This document shows positions 33,677 through 44,769 of a stretch of 64,000 nt of DNA, one piece after another. The notes under the pieces are model-generated. The model did not search any database and was not told where the DNA came from. It saw only the letters and a program-made list of their open reading frames with translations. The DNA comes from Micrasema longulum (lineage: Eukaryota > Arthropoda > Insecta > Trichoptera > Brachycentridae), in contig JAGVSM010001425.1 in the NCBI GenBank assembly GCA_022494885.1, positions 62,001 through 126,000 of the forward strand, in the 5' to 3' direction. Every line of letters begins with the position of its first letter. The first letter of the stretch is position 1. The translations under genes were made by a program, and so were the position numbers.

Positions 33677-36600
33677 GTCAGTATTTGAAAAAAAAACCGT
33701 AAATGCAATGACGTATATTTAAATAGACACGTTATTAGCGCGAAGAAAAACGTATTTCAATTCGTGGGTAATTGCCTTCCGTGCCTTCATTCTATAACGG
33801 ACTTTCATCTTGATCAGACGTGATGCTACGCAGGAATATGCCGTCGTATGGGACGAAAAAATGGTTTAATTGCACTGCAACTGAGATAAACAAAACAGAC
33901 AGTTTTTAAAATTTGTAAATACAATCCAATTTATTGAACAAGCGGATAGTTAGTAATATTTTTCAAATTTTGACTGCTGCCAGCTAGTTTCGTTTCTATG
34001 GTAACGAGTTACACAGAAATAAATATGAAAACCCTAGATCAAAGTCGAACAATCCCCGTTTTTTCAAAATGGGTTTTTTGATCGGTTATGATAGAAAAAA
34101 CTTTTTTCTTAACAAAAAACTTAAGACACATCAAAAACGGGCATTTAGAGTAAAAATATTGAAATTAAAAATGTACCTTATATCAAAAACGGTCATTTCC
34201 TCACCATCTTTGTATCAAAAGTGGACATTTCATACATTAGGGCTCTAAAGAGTTACAGAGTTATTTCGTCATCTTTTGATAGTTCAAAATCAAGAGCCAA
34301 AGTGAGTGTCTGTCATTTAACTATATAGATAAAGTATAACATAAAAGTGTATTTCTATACACCAAACATAAACTCCTATTTATCATTGTGTTATGAATCT
34401 TAACCATAGTAAAAATTGTTTCAAAAACAACACTTTCAGTTCCATGGATTTCAAAAGCGGATGACATTTTTTTATTTTTTTACATAAATAATACTTATCA
34501 TAAATATTTGAAGTACACGAAATGAATCTCTACACATTTATTTTGTAAAGGCATAAAAATATATTTAATTGGAAACAGAAAATCATCTCTACTTAAGAAT
34601 TAAAAGAATGGCTATTGCCCCACCTGGTCCTCATATGTATATCTCTATCTTACATGAATGATTGCATGCGTATAGTGATGTGATTTTTAAAAAAAAAATC
34701 TTGAGGGCGATGCGATATTTGCTATTGCTTTAATAAAGATTATTTAGGAATGACGAGTTCTGTTTATTTTGCGTCATTGCGTAAATTAATATGTTTTGAA
34801 AAATTTTAACTTACAATAATTAACAACTATGTTTACGTGGAGTACCAATGCAGTGCCCTGTGCACCATTCAATGCAAATAAAGGAACGCTTATCATGATG
34901 GTTATGTTATTTTTCTTCCAGGTAAATATTTTTGGTAGTCTTGTTTGCCTGGGTATAATGGTATTACTTAATGTGGCCATGTGGACTAATTTCTCTAAAG
35001 CTCTTAGTTTGTCTCCATCATCAGTGGGCCCTACCGTTGTCTCTTCGGGGACTAATTATCTTTTATCTGTAAGTACAACAATCAAATGAGGGGGACCACT
35101 GTTTTTGGGAAGATCAACAAAACCAGGAGTGAAAATACTATTTCTTTTAAGTTCAATGTACAACTTGTGCTTGGTGTAACAAGTAGCGAAAAGACTATTA
35201 ATTTAAGTTAAATGTGCAACTTAAAAGAAATGTTCTTTCCGTTACTGTTGTTTTTTGCTCTTCCCAAAAACAGTGATCATGTACAGAGACATTTTTGATT
35301 TTAACCCCTTCGAATTCCAAATTACCTTTCTATTTTATTCTTTGAAACGGGGTTCAGTGCTATAGAAGCTCCTGGCCTCACTGCAACCTGTGAAAATCTA
35401 TTGTGATGGGTCATCATAAATCAGTTCTCACCCTCCAAGCCCGGGTCTTTAAAGAGCTTAGTTACTGTGTGTAGAGTGAGAGTTGTCATTTTGCTAAATC
35501 TCCCTTTCTAAGGCCAGATGCATAGAATATCGAGCTAGCTCAGGTTTAACTAGAAGTCCGCCGAGGATGCAGCTTCTTTTATGATATTACGTATTACATT
35601 CACATATAATATGCTAAAGTACCTTATAAATACAATTGTTTTGAATAAAAATGCATATTGATAATTATAAAACTAGAAATATAAATTGAAATAATATGGA
35701 ATCGGGTTGTGGTCGTGGTTGTGGCTAGTGTCTCGGATTCACGGCTCAATGGTCCGTGGTTTGAATCCCACTTCACCCCATCTTGATTCCCATTTTCTAA
35801 TAGTGAGTTATTTACAACTCGTTGAAATAGTTCTCAAAATTAAATATTTGGGTAAATCGTAAGAATGCAAATATTACTTTTAAAAAATTAAGGATAGAAT
35901 AAAATACATATTATTTGTTGATGTTTTGACAATATTTTGAGTGTTTTCAGATCATTGTATGCTAATTTTATCCAAAGAGACATAATAAATAATAATGAAA
36001 TGAAAAAAATATAGCATTAACTTATCAGAGTAGTTAGCGGAGGATATGATTCATATTGCATTGTGCGGTTTAAATTTGTCCAGGTGTAAAATAACTCCTA
36101 TATCTCTTAAATGAGAATGCATTTGATGCAACCGATCACTGTCGGTATATATTTTGTCATTTTTTAGTAGTTTCGGCCATTTTTAAGTAATTAGTTTTAA
36201 AAATGACTACTGGAGATCGTTTTGCGTAGAGTTGTCACCTATTTGGTTGTGTAAAATTACTACTCCTTCATAAACCTCGATACTATAATTATGATAACAA
36301 GTAAGTTCTAACTTCACCAAAAAGTCAAGAGATGTCACCTATGAGGAAGTATTATATGACGGGAAAACATGCGTGCTTTGACTAGATATCATATTATACT
36401 ACTTTTGAAATTTGTGAAGATGTGGAAATCACAAACAGTGCAGAGAGGCAAAACTTTTTTTTTATTGAAGCGTGGGTATACTAATTTATTCAGTTAGCTC
36501 AAATGTATGCACACATTTACAAACGCATTTAAAGATTGCATTAACCGCTGTCTTTAGTGCTCTTTTATTAATAATGATTGCTTTAATATTCTTACTTATT

Positions 36601-36728
36601 TTTAGGGCGTTTTGGGAGTTGTGGTTTTTGGAGAATCAACATCTTTACTCTGGTGGGCTGGTAAAAGTTTTGTTTTACTTGGGTTAGCAATGATATCTAG
36701 AGGATCTAATAAACTACACAATTCATAA
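33584..36728 (+). CDS. TMEM42: TMEM42-like membrane protein (EamA-type fold), three exons
   Basis: Exons 33584-33676, 34922-35068 and 36606-36728 join in phase 0 to 120 aa with four hydrophobic segments. TM1 (about 6-26) is YFAVIAGACAASAGLFGKLS. TM2 (about 34-55) is IFGSLVCLGIMVLLNVAMW. TM3 (about 68-90) spans VVSSGTNYLLSGVLGVVVFG. TM4 (about 95-112) is LLWWAGKSFVLLGLAM. The MWTNFSKALSLSPSSVG stretch and the GE...LLWW pair match TMEM42, a half-size relative of EamA/DMT transporters whose substrate and role are not established. All exons lack stops, and acceptors and donors are canonical (first donor GTCAGT, second GTAAGT). The gene is bracketed by two LTR copies. Confidence 0.85.
34829..34912 (+). 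mobile_element. SINE 3' tail abutting TMEM42 exon 2
   Basis: AATGCAGTGCCCTGTGCACC through TATCATGATGGTTATG matches the tails at 42893 and (reversed) 20938 and 5930. It ends within about 10-15 bases of the exon 2 acceptor. Confidence 0.6.
34922..35068 (+). CDS. TMEM42: TMEM42-like exon 2
   Basis: The acceptor TTTTTCTTCCAG leads to VNIFGSLVCLGIMVLLNVAM, then WTNFSKALSLSPSSVGPTVV and SSGTNYLLS at a GTAAGTAC donor. The sequence just upstream of the acceptor is the tail of a SINE. Confidence 0.87.
35086..35316. mobile_element. MITE with ACAGTGATC-containing inverted ends, copy 2
   Basis: CACTGTTTTTGGGAAGATCA at left and TCTTCCCAAAAACAGTGATC at right. AGCGAAAAGACTATT is shared with copy 1 at 19525. 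It is in TMEM42 intron 2. Confidence 0.7.
35365..35600 (-). mobile_element. LINE C-terminal fragment, second copy
   Basis: Parallels 14590-14860 (CTATTGTGATGGGTC, CAAGCCCGGGTCTTTAAAGA, CCGCCGAGGATGCAGCTTCT), with more decay. It is in TMEM42 intron 2. Confidence 0.6.
35699..35890 (+). mobile_element. SINE-A copy 2
   Basis: GAATCGGGTTGTGGTCGTGG, GGTTTGAATCCCACTTCACC, TTTCTAATAGTGAGTTATTT and AAATATTTGGGTAAATCGTA. It is in TMEM42 intron 2. Confidence 0.75.
36606..36728 (+). CDS. TMEM42: TMEM42-like exon 3 and stop
   Basis: The acceptor TTATTTTTAG leads to GVLGVVVFGESTSLLWWAG, then KSFVLLGLAMISRGSNKLHN, Ser and TAA at 36726-36728. A candidate poly(A) signal AATAAA follows at 36769-36774. Confidence 0.86.
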   Translation, partial: GVLGVVVFGESTSLLWWAGKSFVLLGLAMISRGSNKLHNS

Positions 36729-36768
36729 CCCCTGATTATTATCCCCCAGAAGTCAACACAATATAATC

Positions 36769-36774
36769 AATAAA
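36769..36774 (+). terminator. Candidate poly(A) signal of the TMEM42-like gene
   Basis: AATAAA about 40 bases after the stop codon, on the coding strand. Confidence 0.5.
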
Positions 36775-37254
36775 TTATTATACAATTATTAAATTGTAAA
36801 CAAATATAATTTAAACAAATATATGTACTTGCTTTTAAGATAAGAGACTGACTGTTTTTTCCGTCAAATTAAAGAATACTTATATGATAAATGCATAAAT
36901 TTATTTTATTATTTTAAATACATACCATAAAGGTTCATTTTTATATTACTGTAGTTATGGACTGTAATGAAAGGCATTGTTTCTTAGCAAAGAAAGGCAT
37001 TACTTCTCTGGAAGATTAAACTTATCTCATAAGGGTTCTGGTACTGCAGGGACGACTGTTGTTTGGGGAGCTAGGCAAGCTAGGTAAGAGAGAGGAAGAG
37101 AGCATTTTTTCATTGCCTTATATAACCTCTGTGAGTAGCTCCACATACAAACCAAAATATGCATCTATTTGATGCAATGGAACTTACCCGTGGTACAACA
37201 AATCAAAACAAATACATAATACTTTTTTTTCTGTATGAATGTCTTCCCTTTTTT

Positions 37255-37470
37255 TCAACAACCGCTCCTAAGTGGAGCATGTGGGCGTTACCAGATGCCT
37301 CCAGGAGACCCTATTGCCAGTCAGCACTCACCTTCCGTATCCTCAAGTTGTTGACAAATCTTCATGGACAGGCCAGCACACGCAGGTGTGAAAACGAGGC
37401 AATTTGGGTGAAGTCTTTCCTTAGGTATCCGCAGCACGCGGCCTAGAGAGGTTGATTAGGGTCTGGGCAG
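37255..37470 (-). mobile_element. Decayed LINE C-terminal fragment
   Basis: CCGCTCCTAAGTGGAGCATG and CAGATGCCTCCAGG recall the 9500-9780 fragment (GCTCCCTAGTTGGAGCATAT, GATCCTCCAGGC). The + strand frame here is a shadow. Confidence 0.45.
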
Positions 37471-37800
37471 GACATTTTGCACATTATCACTAATAGATTT
37501 TTATGTTTTATAATGTAATCTTATTATATTAGTACTTAAATACATACAATTCGAATAACTGATCAAATAAAAATAAAAAAAATTAACTAAGCACTTCCAA
37601 ATAGAAACCACAACAATAAAAAAAAATATTGTGCATATATTAAGCCGAAAATTAAATATCTGTTGTGGGCTATTAAGCGCCTCCACACTAACCAGCCCAA
37701 TAGTCCAACATCTGCACAAATAAAAATAAACATGTAGGTTTTATAAAAATATAAACTAAATGTCTGACAAAGACCAATGCCATGCATCAATACTTCGATC

Positions 37801-37995
37801 GAATCGGGTTGCGGTCACATGGCTAGTATCGCAGACTCCCAGATCAAAGGTCTGAGGTTTACACCCTGCTCTACAACAAATGTAGCAATGGGTCACTTGT
37901 AATGCATTCTCTCTAACTTGATTTCCATTTTCTAATAGTGAATTATTTACAGGTTGTTGAAAATGCCCCCAATATGGAAATATATATTTTTTTTA
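37801..37995 (+). mobile_element. SINE-A copy 3
   Basis: GAATCGGGTTGCGGTCACAT, GGTCTGAGGTTTACACCC, TTTTCTAATAGTGAATTATT. It carries an extra segment between the head and the conserved body. Confidence 0.65.
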
Positions 37996-38341
37996 ATGTT
38001 AAAAAATATTCAATGTGTGAATTGTTTATAGTTTAAAATGAAAATATTGTACTAAAACCAACCTAAAAATATAAGACACAAATAAACTACTTGACAAGTT
38101 TGTTAATTTAACATAAATGTAAAAATTATTTGAGTGCTTACTAGGAATTTTTTAAAGATCTTAAACCTTCTGCCAGTGTACAGTGACAAATAAATTAACA
38201 CAAAACCTTTAAAAAATGGATTATCGATATAGATCTCTATTATAAACTTCTTGTATATAAATATTAATAACACTGGCCAGCATAGAATTAAGAAAAGTCG
38301 AAACCGCATACGAGCATCAAACAGAAGGCGACTAAACTACT

Positions 38342-38835
38342 TGTAGGGTCCATAGTCCTAGGTCGATGACACACACGTGTTAAATTAGTTCACCTAAAAT
38401 AGACTAATGACTGACGATGCAATGTCATCATTTTCAATCGAACCCAATACATTCGTAAAATGCAACTCTATGAGTATTGCACATGAAATCAAAGGGCATC
38501 GCTCTGCAGTACATTCATACCGTCCCTACTATGGAGAAATAAACTGCAAAGGAACGTCGTCTATAAAGAGACCATAGGACGCAGCTAACATCAGTCGGCC
38601 CGTTCAGTTAGTTGGCCCAACAAGTTCAGTTAACTTCAGTCCAGCTCGACGAAGTCCCACCGCTCCAGCAAGTAGTTCAAGTGCAGTCTTTTCAATCCAT
38701 CATCGACGTAATACTCATCCGACATAATTGTTTATTTATTCACCATGTAATAAATAAACATCAAACAGCAACCCTGTGTCTTCTCTGTCAATCTCTAACT
38801 GGGGTATGAACTGCAACCAAACAATTACCGTATTA
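38342..38835 (+). mobile_element. LTR copy 2
   Basis: Starts TGTAGGGTCCATAGTC, with TATAAAG at 38562 and AATAAA at 38749. It aligns with 32875-33363 over about 470 bases, and its right end is less clear (GGGGTATGAACTGCAACC). Same orientation as copy 1. Confidence 0.7.
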
Positions 38836-38944
38836 GTAGTTTTACCGTAGTTTTACCAATTACCGTATTAGTAGTTTTACGTTTTGACCCATTAGTTTCT
38901 TTGTAGACGTCGTTCAGTACGCAACTCCTGATTTGAATTCAACT

Positions 38945-39020
38945 ATGCCGTGTTGTGTCCTTTTAAAGTGTAGAAATACTGCTAGGATCTTAAAGAAACA
39001 GGATGGGATCACATTTCATT
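38945..39020 (+). CDS. THAP-domain N-terminal fragment (candidate first exon)
   Basis: ATG 38945 opens MPCCVLLKCRNTARILKKQD then GITFH, ending at CATT/GTAATT. The M-P-x-C-X(4)-C spacing and the GITFH ending match the first half of a THAP (C2CH) zinc-binding domain. THAP domains occur in cellular DNA-binding proteins and in P-element-type transposases. An acceptor at about 39093 precedes a Lys/Trp-rich stretch, but I could not join it convincingly. It may be a decayed transposase or a gene fragment. It lies just downstream of an LTR copy. Confidence 0.42.
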
Positions 39021-39818
39021 GTAATTAGGGAATGAACGTGTAAGTAGCAAATACATACATTACTTAAAAATGAAATTATTTTTCCATCTGCAGATTTTCG
39101 AAGAAAAGAAAATGGACATTTCGTTGGTGTTGCCAGGGTAGTAATTTTTTTCACCCTACTTTGCTCATTTAATGAGAGAACTTATGAAAATTGGACCTCG
39201 GATTAAATAACTCTGTGGTGGAAATTAGACCGACATTATCTTTAAAACATCAAATATTATTTAACATAATATAAAAATATCCGTTTTATGTAAAATAACA
39301 TATGTTTTATATTTTGAGTTCAAAGTTCATTAACTCAATTACTCTTATAAAATGACCCTTTACTTATTTACTCTGTTGTGTCAATCAATATTTCCGCGTG
39401 CACAATAAAATTTTAGAGAAATTAACAGATTGCTTTTTTTTACCTTACATTTGTGTTATGTTTATATTTTTACCCATCGTGCAACATTACGCGGCGACAT
39501 CACGAATACGCACGGTGAAAGTGGGGCAGAGTGGGGGCATTTTTGGACACAGTCCGATGTATTCAAATATGATTCTACGCTCCTTCTGGACTATTCTTAA
39601 TTCTATGCTGGTCGGCTTTTCTTTTTTAAAGCCTTGATACCATTCCTGTTGATTCTTATGTAAAATAGTTTCCGGAATCCGACTATAACCCCCCCCCCTT
39701 CGTTTTCCTCCCATCATCACCTATTTTTATCACTTTTTTGATAGTAATGAATTTTGATGAACTTCGTTTAAATTTGAAATTTTCGAAATTTAATGAACTT
39801 TGTGATAGTAATGTTTTG

Positions 39819-39995
39819 AATCGGGTTGTGGTCCTGTGTCTAGTGTCTTGGACTCACGGACCAAAGGTCCGTGGTTTGAATCCTACTCTACCCCAACTTG
39901 ATTCCTATTTTCTAATAGTGAGTTATTTACAACTCGTTGAAAACGGCCCTCAAAATTAAATATTTGGATAAACCATAAGAACGCAAATACTTATT
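39819..39995 (+). mobile_element. SINE-A copy 4
   Basis: GAATCGGGTTGTGGTCCTGT, GGTCCGTGGTTTGAATCC, CCCAACTTGATTCCTATTTT, AAATATTTGGATAAACCATA. It is close to the family consensus. Confidence 0.75.
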
Positions 39996-40639
39996 ATTTA
40001 TTAAAAAAAAAACAATGCTGGTCTGCAAAATTATTTTTTTTCGTTATCTGACACCGTTTTAGCTATTTCTTATGTTAAATGTTTTTTTTATTTTATAAGC
40101 TCATTTTTAAATTTGGAAAAAAACGAACAGGTGTTGAAAAATAAACAGTCAAAAAATATTGATTGTGAACGTTCAACTGTCGATAAATAAACCCGTAGAA
40201 AGGAGTGCAAACAATTATCCTTCAAAATTAAGAACCGTTGACCGAGAATTTCTTTTAAGATTGAAAGGAAAAAAAATACGGCAAAAGTTACTTTGCTTCA
40301 CTCGGGATTTCAAAGTTTTTCCAGAAGTTTTCAACCTTTTTTTGTCGTAGTGTGGCAACACTGACATTCACGGAAGCGTGCTTGCGCAGTAAGTAGGCTC
40401 CTCCTTCCCTTTTATCGACCCTTTCGGACTCGAGACACGAACATTGTCATGACGATATTATTATTTTTAATAAAAAAACGAAATACAGGCCTAATCAATA
40501 ATTTAATAGATTTTTATCATCAAAGCCATATTTTTTCTTCGTGTCCAGGTGGATGAGTAATACAGTTTCGTGTGTGAAATAGACCCATAACGACTCGATG
40601 ACTGCTCTCAGGTAAAAATCCTGACTAAGAAAATCGCGT

Positions 40640-40740
40640 GGAGATGAGCCTGCCTCGTTGTGTAGTCATTGACGCGTTCGCCTATCACTCTTGGGGTCCT
40701 AGGTTCGATTTCTGGCAGGGTGCACGTTTAATATTGATTT
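40640..40740 (+). mobile_element. tRNA-derived SINE head
   Basis: GCCTCGTTGTGTAGTCATTG (A box region) and GGTCCTAGGTTCGATTTCTG (B box region) with about the right spacing. Confidence 0.5.
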
Positions 40741-42470
40741 TAACCCTCTGAAACCTGAATTTAATCTGCCAGTTTAAAAAAATATTTTGTAAAAGAGAAT
40801 TATTCTAAAATTTTCGTTTTTTTCCTCTATGGTTTGGAAATTATTGATTGCGATGTATATTTTGAACATACGTTAGGTTTCAAAGGGTGTTTTATTAATT
40901 AGCATTGGAAATAACTACCAAGTGCAAATACATACTAAAATCCATTTTACCAAAGGTACATAAATGTAAACATATTAGGTCACAAGCCAGTTGGCATTCG
41001 ACCTAAAATAATGTAAATAATAATGGAAGGAATCACCCGCTCTAACGAGTGTAGAACTGTCAAAATGTAAATGCCATTCAGCGTTGCCAACTACCATCAT
41101 GCAAAAACCGGTAGATACAGAAAAATAAATCGGTAAATTTCGATAGATTCATTGAACGTAGTTATGCAGAAAGCAGGCAGTCCACAATTTTGAAAAAAAT
41201 GAGATATTGGTGTTATCGGGTGCAGTAAAATCAATGCTACATTCTGCTAAAAACAGCCAGACCATTTTCATACAAAAAACCGTAAAAGTCATCTTATGAA
41301 AATAGCGCCGATCACAAAAACAAAATTTCTCAATTTGCAGAAAACACCCACAGGACTAGAAAAATCTTACGGTACTTTAAAATTCATTTACACTGTTCAA
41401 ATACATAATAAGATTCTTGTTTGTAATACCAAAAAACTAATGTATTCATTGTTAATCATTTGTCAAAGTCAAAAACATTCCAACTGTTGTGTAGATTTGA
41501 TAATTCACATTCTCAGTTCTATTATCTCATTTTCACTTTTCTATGGCTGGCTGCTTTCTGCATAACTACGTACCATTGTCCTTGGGGCGATGGCGGGGGG
41601 GGGGGGGGAAGGGGGATGCATGAAAATTTCCCTACCTTTTTTAATTACGAAATTTCGCTAAACATGTAGGTAAGTGGATTTGTTAAAAACCAAACAGAAT
41701 GGTGGCCCCCTTGGAACAATGGTTGACGCTTGCCTGACACACTCGAGTTCCGGATTCGATTTCTACTGAGATCACAATAATTTACCTATTTTTTTACGTT
41801 TATCGAAATTTTAATCTTAATGTTAAAATAATAAATACTTGGTAATCGGTGAAATAAGTTACTTAATTTTAACAGAAAATAGTTGCAGGTGACAAAAACG
41901 TTTCATTATTATTAAGTGATCTGCTAAAATTCCACTGAATAAAATGAAATCTATGAACTATAAAAAAAAATTACAGACTTTTAATTCATTAACACAACCA
42001 AGAATCTCTATTTACTAATCAACGTATGTATTATGTACGATCGAAGGATAAGTAGTATTCATTATAATAAACAGATGGCAGAAAAAGTAGCTTTCTGAGC
42101 AAATAGAAAAAAGTGAGTGTTTGATTTATTCATTTATAAGTGGATTGCCCATATTAGGGACGAATAAGTTTTTTTTTAAAAATATCGGAAAATTCAAGGT
42201 TTAAAAATCGGTAGAATTTCGATCAAATTCGGTAGATCGGTAGATTTCACTAAAAATCGGTAGATCGGTAGGGTTGGCAACGCTGAATTGCCATTTTAGG
42301 CGGGATCACGGATTGCAACCTAGCGGGAAAAAAAGCTAAAGAAAATATTGCCAGCAATTAAAAATAAAACCCGAAATTATTATTTGATTTATCATGGGAA
42401 TAATAAAATCGCAAAGTTACTGTTCGTTTGAACATACATACGGTCTCAAAGGGTTGAAGGTTTTTTGAAC
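40741..42470. other. Intergenic stretch with a short G-run and a SINE-like head
   Basis: It holds a run of 14 G (41595-41608), a tRNA-like patch (41700-41770, GGTTGACGCTTGCCTGACAC then GATTCGATTTC) and several CGGTAGATCGGTAGA repeats near 42220-42270. Nothing codes. Confidence 0.4.
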
Positions 42471-42769
42471 TGCAATGTTTCATTGTTCATGGACTTGTAA
42501 CTGAAGTGTAAGACTGTGATCACCTTACCTTCATCTAATGTTTATTGCCTCTTCTTTCACCCACTAATGTCAGAGACGCCCCTTCATTTATATTTAAATC
42601 AATATTGAAATACCACTATCCAAATATTTGAGTTTTTCCTTTTTTCCTTCTTATATCCTTTCCATCCCCTATCCTATCTTCAAAGTATAGTGTAGAATTT
42701 TTGTTTCAAATTTCGTATAAACTTATAAGATTCTGTATTAATAATACCTAGAATATGTCCATGCACTTG

Positions 42770-42845
42770 ATATTTTCTCAAACTGAACGGTTTAGGTAGG
42801 TAGGAAGAAATCGCCTTAAGGCAATATGCCCGCCCACGTATGTTT
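42770..42845 (+). repeat. Repeat tail GCCTTAAGGCAATATGCCCG, second copy
   Basis: CTCAAACTGAACGGTTTAGG then GGTAGGAAGAAATCGCC and the motif, matching 8560-8630 and, inverted, 43935-44580. Confidence 0.65.
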
Positions 42846-42884
42846 ATTAACAATCAAAAAAATACTTTATCGAACTACGCTGGG

Positions 42885-42960
42885 TTTGGTTTAACAATGC
42901 AGTGCCCTATGCACCACTGAGCGCAGAAGCGGGGATGATTATGATGAAGCTTTGATACGG
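42885..42960 (+). mobile_element. SINE tail
   Basis: AATGCAGTGCCCTATGCACC then GATGATTATGATGAAG, the tail of the same SINE family as 20935 and 34829. Confidence 0.55.
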
Positions 42961-43048
42961 GTTTTTATTGGATACTTCGTTTTTTTTTCGTTAATTTTAT
43001 CCTTTGCTCCTGTTATCTAATGTGATTTTGATTTATTAATCAACAAGA

Positions 43049-43200
43049 TCGTGGTCCAGAGGTCTGAGGTTCGTTCTCCGCTCTACGAAACTGAATTAAC
43101 ATTTTTTAAATGAGTTTTCAATAGCAATTTCGACGAACTGAAAATAAACACCAATTTTTATTATTGAATATTATTCATAAGAATGTAATTATTAACGTAT
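43049..43200 (+). mobile_element. SINE-A copy 5, decayed
   Basis: GTGGTCCAGAGGTCTGAGGT, GTTCTCCGCTCTACG, AACATTTTTTAAATGAGTTT; the tail is shortened. Confidence 0.5.
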
Positions 43201-43202
43201 TA

Positions 43203-43372
43203 CAACAGAGATTAATAATAATTTTGAGAAGGTAGTATAGAAGTCTAGGCATCTACAAGGCTTATGACCTGTCATTGACTGGTTTAAGTGCCCACTTTAT
43301 ACACTGCGTAACATTCGTAAGCGCCTGTAGGTGCCTAGACTTCTATATTACCTTCTCTAAATGGTTTGAATC
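43203..43372. mobile_element. Short MITE with AGAAGTCTAGGCAT inverted arms
   Basis: GAGAAGGTAGTATAGAAGTC and, inverted, GACTTCTATATTACCTTCTC form the ends; GGCATCTACAAGGCTTATGA and GCGCCTGTAGGTGCC pair inside. It is a short relative of the element at 59701-60112. Confidence 0.65.
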
Positions 43373-43546
43373 CAGCCCTTGTCTACAAAAATTTGGACAA
43401 ACTCAAAATATTTTCGAATGTTTTTATTCTTAAGAATTCAGCATTATTTAGTGTTTTTAATTAAATGGATTAAAATAATTATAAATAAATAAAATTAAAA
43501 AAATGATCGATTCGACTAAATTTTCCTGTTCAACAAAAGTCCTTAA

Positions 43547-43914
43547 TTATGAGGAAGTTCAATGCTTCGGGAACTTGGATATAAAGAATGTATTCTTACA
43601 CGCGGTAAAAATTAAAGCATTTCAGTTCGGCGAAATTTCTCTAAAATGTATGAAAAAATTAATAAAAATCAACTACTTTAACTGGCATCAAAAGGTCCCC
43701 TAAATTAACCAATGATTGATTTCCGGTTTCCAGGAAGACAATTCACCAATCGGGACAATTCGCCGGAGAGAACTAGTAACGTCGCGCGCGGAGTTATTAC
43801 AAAATTACGAAACTCTGAAAATCGTAGCGATGATAATACGATACAGAAAAATATAACAAAAATGGCCTTGATGGCAAATTGATGATTTAAAAAAAAAAAA
43901 ACTGAATTTTCTAG
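43547..43914. mobile_element. MITE family with ends ATGAGGAAGTTCA, copy 3
   Basis: TATGAGGAAGTTCAATGCT at left, degraded ACTGAATTTTCTAG at right; the interior parallels copies 1 and 2. Confidence 0.65.
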
Positions 43915-43934
43915 TGGTTATTATTTATTTATTA

Positions 43935-44580
43935 CACTTTACTACATATGCATAAGGGCGGGCATATTGCCCAAGGGCGGTGGTCGGCAAACCGCGGCTC
44001 ACACAGCGCAAGTTATACTTTTTGCTCAATTTATTTAGTCTGCGTATTCTATAGAAGAACTTCTAGGACTATTGCCTTTTGAATTGTAGAGGATATTGCA
44101 AATGCTGTAATCGAATGCATGGAGAAGCATAATATTAAACTTGATGAAATTATTTAAATTTTAACATAATATAGAGCTTTACGTATGACCGAAGTGAGAT
44201 AGGTTTTTTTTCTATTTTCGAAGAAAAAAATAATTACGAGATATTTGTTTAACATAGCATCATTCACGAAGAGGCGAAAAATTTTAAATGTAATGGGTTT
44301 GGTGATCAATATTGTCGACACAATTGTCGTTAAATCTCCTTTACATCACTAATTTATAGAATGTTTACTTAATAACAAAGAGTAAATACGGAGATCTTCT
44401 CTGCCTAATAAGGTTTGTTGGCTTTGAAGAGGAAACAGTTTAAAACGAAAAGAAATTTGACCCTCAAAAGAAATCTTATCGTCGTAATGCTGATCTTTGG
44501 CTCTTTTGACTTATGAGTTTACCGACCACTGCCCTAGGGTAATTTCTTCCTACCTACCCAAACTGTTCAGTTTGAGAATA
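43935..44580 (-). repeat. Inverted copy of the GCCTTAAGGC repeat, split by a hAT insertion
   Basis: CATAAGGGCGGGCATATTGC at left and AATTTCTTCCTACCTACCCA at right are the reverse of the 42770-42845 sequence. The insertion lies exactly at the TTAAGG palindrome. Confidence 0.7.
43978..44531. mobile_element. hAT deletion derivative (554 bases)
   Basis: Ends CGGTGGTCGGCAAACC and, inverted, CAGTGGTCGGTAAACT are hAT-type. They are flanked by an 8-base duplication CCCAAGGG / CCCTAGGG (one mismatch). Inside, IVEDIANAVIECMEKHNIK matches the conserved segment of hAT transposases that precedes the TDGA motif. It is a non-autonomous remnant. Confidence 0.8.
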
Positions 44581-44769
44581 TTAGTGGTAGGCATATTGAT
44601 ATCTAACCCAATATAATATTTGTGATGATATACTCGTGGGTCTGTGTCGACCAATTACTCGTCGCAACCAACACAGGACATGTCTCAAAAAATGTGTAAT
44701 AAACTATTTATAAGTAAATAATAATAATAATCATGGTTTATTAACAAAAATAACAATTACTTTATTTAC

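Noticed and set aside
32875..38835. One complete LTR retrotransposon between the two LTR copies
   Set aside because: The interval holds TMEM42 exons and other repeats and no gag, protease, RT or integrase sequence.
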